In this document: piece by piece, positions 50,601 to 52,500 of the stretch
Numbering within the stretch: position 1 is the first letter of the stretch
How the letters are laid out: each line of letters begins with the position of its first letter
Source: Parietichytrium sp. I65-24A
Lineage: Eukaryota > Sar > Bigyra > Thraustochytrida > Thraustochytriidae
Direction: 5' to 3'
DNA: 52,500 bases
Assembly: GCA_012862575.1 (NCBI GenBank)
Contig: BLSF01000060.1
Span: 1-52,500, forward strand
Program-made: the position numbers and the translations under genes
Notes under the pieces: generated by a model
Database searches by the model: none
Seen by the model: only the letters and a program-made list of their open reading frames with translations
Told to the model about the DNA's origin: nothing

Positions 50601-50880
50601 TCCTCTGCCCGGCTTCGAGGAGCCCTCTGCGGCATTTTTTCTTTAAATTTGATTTGTTTGCTTTCTGCGAGTAATCGGTCGTGGGGTTGCTACGAGTGGC
50701 GGCGTCGGGGTGTTCCACGTTAAAGTGCCAGGCTTTCCACAAGGTGGGGTTTCTGCTCTCGTGGACGAGCTGGTTGTCCGTTTTGGCTGCAGTTTCATTT
50801 TGGGCGCCTTTGCTTTTGGCGCCGCTCTCCCCCGACTTTGGGCTCAGGCCAAACTGCGTCAGTGATTTTAGCGCTGACAT
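47698..50880 (-). CDS. TBC-TLDc protein, TBC1D24/Skywalker-like (1060 aa)
   Basis: ATG 50880, single exon. Residues about 82-345 form a divergent TBC (Rab-GAP) domain: RRGLLEAGQRRQAWLSVLG, CPQIPDFACLLVLYLPEEEAFAVLNRF and FFVGILPLRYVLRLFDCYVVEG are recognisable helices. The IxxDxxR arginine-finger motif is not visible; the matching place reads around HRFGACCLSS. A Ser-rich linker (about 360-640) follows, then a TLDc domain to the end (FPKSLLTHSCLVKNSATATRLVSWLPGRMKG, TVLYSTSRDGRSLRTLYEHC, GAVFGGYVPG, GPGLWIGEDLSSG and the end-strand NVEVLGIP). The same order is known in TBC1D24/Skywalker, which acts in vesicle traffic and itself lacks a canonical finger. TLDc domains are linked to oxidation resistance and V-ATPase binding. 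Confidence 0.9.
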   Translation of the reverse strand: MSALKSLTQFGLSPKSGESGAKSKGAQNETAAKTDNQLVHESRNPTLWKAWHFNVEHPDAATRSNPTTDYSQKANKSNLKKKCRRGLLEAGQRRQAWLSVLGISSKAMTEITAGYRDTLVQVYGCPGCEQLRNDHMHRFGACCLSSPSLWHENVFGKHPLSQEGVNMVKRILLVMNARWHLEHCPQIPDFACLLVLYLPEEEAFAVLNRFVSVSKGGKRWYKEKSETHYLPVGRSEARVFLQTFMDLVKERLPVLYRNLLEVARDIEEVEGLFQGWFERFFVGILPLRYVLRLFDCYVVEGIKIFYRIGLSLLKNARSYLLEVCPKHKKGDISLVDLFAQYLVVLGSAVESKQVLASDVAAKQPQARAPPPLFVDTSFLTETNTGCGPLSLQTEPDQIESKTAYSSEGTVRSTGSARGYFFSKEKDRTGAYRRNRPRRKSLRSSKLFQLFDPANSNNSNNVHQGYDESQSASSAEEPTTMAELSEFLKASDGRRLTSPPARQDEWLKKEEGGSERRKLDVESVSDLSDDTLSISSYASTTPNWTASSPMSLTEDQGDKNSRQRAGSLRDILQSPRSDSPGLGQDNSAPPRFLKSWESSYGSASYERAPSSARLMARNDTWNGIDAALPPDHENVIVLQNCFGSKRFYSENSLLRCSSVAGATMMNKVVGNAPVCHNLDCATDNFEFKVFLSTAFGWININSKALYKRDEQNRKRSLSDYQALAQSSLVFPGHFPKSLLTHSCLVKNSATATRLVSWLPGRMKGLASKMTVLYSTSRDGRSLRTLYEHCTNFSMAASILLIQTLREDGSEGAVFGGYVPGVFSHGLHATTGDDSCFLFRLLPAHAAHTWGFAGSVDFAGISIGTATPRSRLKQYAGDSASNFSLPDSSSPFAFDRRASERNATRRASELGPAVHTPGFEDSDIVIARPGQSFSESWEDPETVLADDHLEQEARIKFVHCEFRALRFGTTSTIFISKDGNQMTPETAATLSDEQLRSMCLREQVVGPGLWIGEDLSSGHTGMCNTYMNDPLCLAEDCIFDKDANSHRYFTIANVEVLGIPKM

Positions 50881-51153
50881 CAGTCACACCGCGCACTCGA
50901 TGTTTTCTCAGATTCAGCGGCTATGCCAAGGTAGGCAGCCGCTTGAAGTTTCTGAACGCCGGGTTCTTCCTTCCGCTCTCGATTCCTCTACTTTTTCGTG
51001 TCCGCCCGCGGTCATCCAGTTTGACACACCTGCAATCCAAGCTCTACTTGCTCGTCCACGTTTAAGCCCTCTTCAGCAGTGAGACAAAAGCGCACCGACC
51101 GACCTTCTGACGGTCCTACGCGCGTCGAGTGGCCTCCCACTTGCTCTGCTGCT

Positions 51154-51451
51154 ATGGCTGTCGCCGACCCAACTCGCTCGAGCGACCTGGCGCGCCGTTT
51201 CACTTGGACTAGTTCGCTCCCTGTGCCACAACTTGTTTGGGCAATTGGCCGAGTATGCAACACCGCGCAAGATGGCTCTGGCAAATGGCTGCTGATCCCG
51301 GGATCACATGTGCGCTGTTGACTAGCGTCTCTGTCTTTCTCTGTTTCCGTCTTTGTTTGATTTGCATGTCAGGAATTTTCAGGGTGCGGAGTTGGTTGGC
51401 AACGCCAACAACGTGAACAAGAGCACTAGTGCTCGTGGTCGGAACCGTTAG
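51154..51451 (+). CDS. Possible small two-exon gene, unrecognised (76 aa model)
   Basis: The ATG at 51154 opens a frame containing FTWTSSLPVPQLVWAIGRV and reaching a GTGCGC donor-like site at 51310. After a strongly pyrimidine-rich stretch the acceptor TTTTCAG at 51376-51382 resumes the same phase with GAELVGNANNVNKSTSARG and a stop at 51451. The donor is not the usual GTAAGT, so support is modest. It is divergent from the TBC-TLDc gene with 273 bp between start codons. Confidence 0.25.
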
Positions 51452-52500
51452 CATATGCATGTGCAGTGCCACAGTGCTTTGTATGCCTGTCAGACATAGT
51501 CAGACAATCTTTTGTCTGTGATGTCTGTGATGTCCATGGCAGAAAGGTCCGAAAAGTGTGTGATAAAAGTATGGATGCGGCAGAAGTTGGGCTGACTGTG
51601 CCATTCATTCATTCATTCATGGTTCGAATTTGATTCGCAAGCTAGTCGCGAATTTTGAACTCTTGAAGTGCAGAATTCTCCTTTTTTAGTGGATTCAATT
51701 AACCAAATTAGAGCGAGGACTTTTCCGCACTCGTACTTTGACTCGGACTCGGACTCGGAGTTAGTCTGTCCAACGAACAAATTAGTATTAGTTGGACTGC
51801 CCCACCTTGCAAATAGTTACGAGTGCTATGCGAACAATAGAGAATGGGGTAGTGCGGGTCCTATCTACCCAGCTAGATGGTGTATACGGCTACTCCGATA
51901 ACTCCAATGTAATTTCTGTGTAACCGTTTGGAATGGATTCGCCAAGTCATTGAAACTGACTTGTGAAATGACAAGTTGGAACTTATAATTGACAGTTCAC
52001 AGTTCGCAGTCAGGAACGGATGATACGAGGCGAAGGAAAGTAAATTCCACGAACCAAATCGTCAAGAGCTTGGAATCCATTCCTTCGAATAGATTTGTTT
52101 GCATCAACAAGACATATGCCCTGCGTTTCAGGGCCACTGTGATAAGATTATGTCAAGCGCTGATTGCTTTATCTGCGCTTATGGTCGTGGGCTCGAGTCC
52201 AAGCGAACAAGACACTGGCTAGTTCTATATCTTGGTTCAATGAAGGGAACCAACCAACACGCGCAAGGCGGAGATGGCATGCCACAAAAGTGACGCAAGC
52301 CAGCCAGCCAGTCAGTCAGCCAGCCAGTCATTTCAATATGCGAGGCAGTGCCACGAAAGGCGGACGACCAAGTGCACTTCGCTTTACAAGCTGCACAGCA
52401 CGGACGATGAGATGGGGCGCCAAAAATTAACAGTTCATCGCGCAGATGAAGAGACAAGCTTGTCGCAGAATTGGGGACGGTTCAAGAGAGAGGTCCACGT
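51452..52500. other. Intergenic to window end
   Basis: Contains a CATT repeat (51601-51619), GACTCG repeats (51738-51760) and a CAGC/CAGT repeat (52298-52330). No convincing coding tract, though a gene cut by the window edge cannot be excluded. Confidence 0.4.
52298..52330. repeat. CAGY tetranucleotide repeat
   Basis: Eight mixed CAGC/CAGT units. Confidence 0.85.

Overview
The window is nuclear DNA of a microbial eukaryote. Most genes are single long ORFs, while a minority carry short GT-AG introns whose donors are nearly always GTAAGT. There are no operons, no rRNA and no tRNA that I could see, and intergenic DNA is rich in microsatellites. Stop-codon use is standard. The gene set (EF-hand/cyclic-nucleotide channel, Costars-domain protein, SH3/LIM and PH adaptors, TBC-TLDc protein, class II eIF4E, PDP-like PP2C, MAPR-cytochrome b5 reductase fusion) indicates a motile or endocytic protist rather than a plant or fungus. 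A stramenopile such as a thraustochytrid relative is my best guess, but that is inference only.

Layout. 0-2.7 kb: a decayed-looking coding region (+) and a two-helix membrane protein (-). 3.2-5.7 kb: a spliced leucine-rich-repeat gene not visible as one ORF (-), then a three-exon SH3-SH3-LIM adaptor (-). 7.6-12.2 kb: a convergent pair, an IQ/LRR protein (+) and a large Ser-rich protein with a repeated LD-like motif (-). 13.6-14.1 kb: coding tracts resembling a hot-dog thioesterase (-). 15.0-20.4 kb: a convergent pair, a five-exon EF-hand/voltage/cNMP channel (+) and a membrane-anchored M14 carboxypeptidase (-). 21.2-26.0 kb: GPN2 GTPase (+), a coiled-coil protein (-) and a double-MAPR cytochrome b5 reductase (-). 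27.2-31.8 kb: a spliced unknown gene (-), eIF4E class II (-) and a PDP-like PP2C (-). 33.5-39.2 kb: a polytopic membrane protein of bacterial type (+), a TMEM42/EamA-like three-exon gene (+) and a Costars protein with a huge Pro/Gly tail (-). 42.8-43.6 kb: a PH-domain protein (-). 46.0-50.9 kb: a convergent pair, a PARP-like protein (+) and a TBC-TLDc protein (-). The rest is intergenic.

The genes do not form one pathway. Themes recur: actin/adaptor proteins (SH3-LIM, Costars, PH), signalling (channel, PP2C), membrane traffic (TBC-TLDc, possible DPF motifs), and housekeeping (GPN2, eIF4E). Convergent neighbours are packed very tightly (52-205 bp between stop codons), whereas divergent spacers are 0.8-2 kb and carry the simple repeats. 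All domain names come from reading motifs by eye; no database search was run. Exon models are checked by reading-frame and phase arithmetic only.
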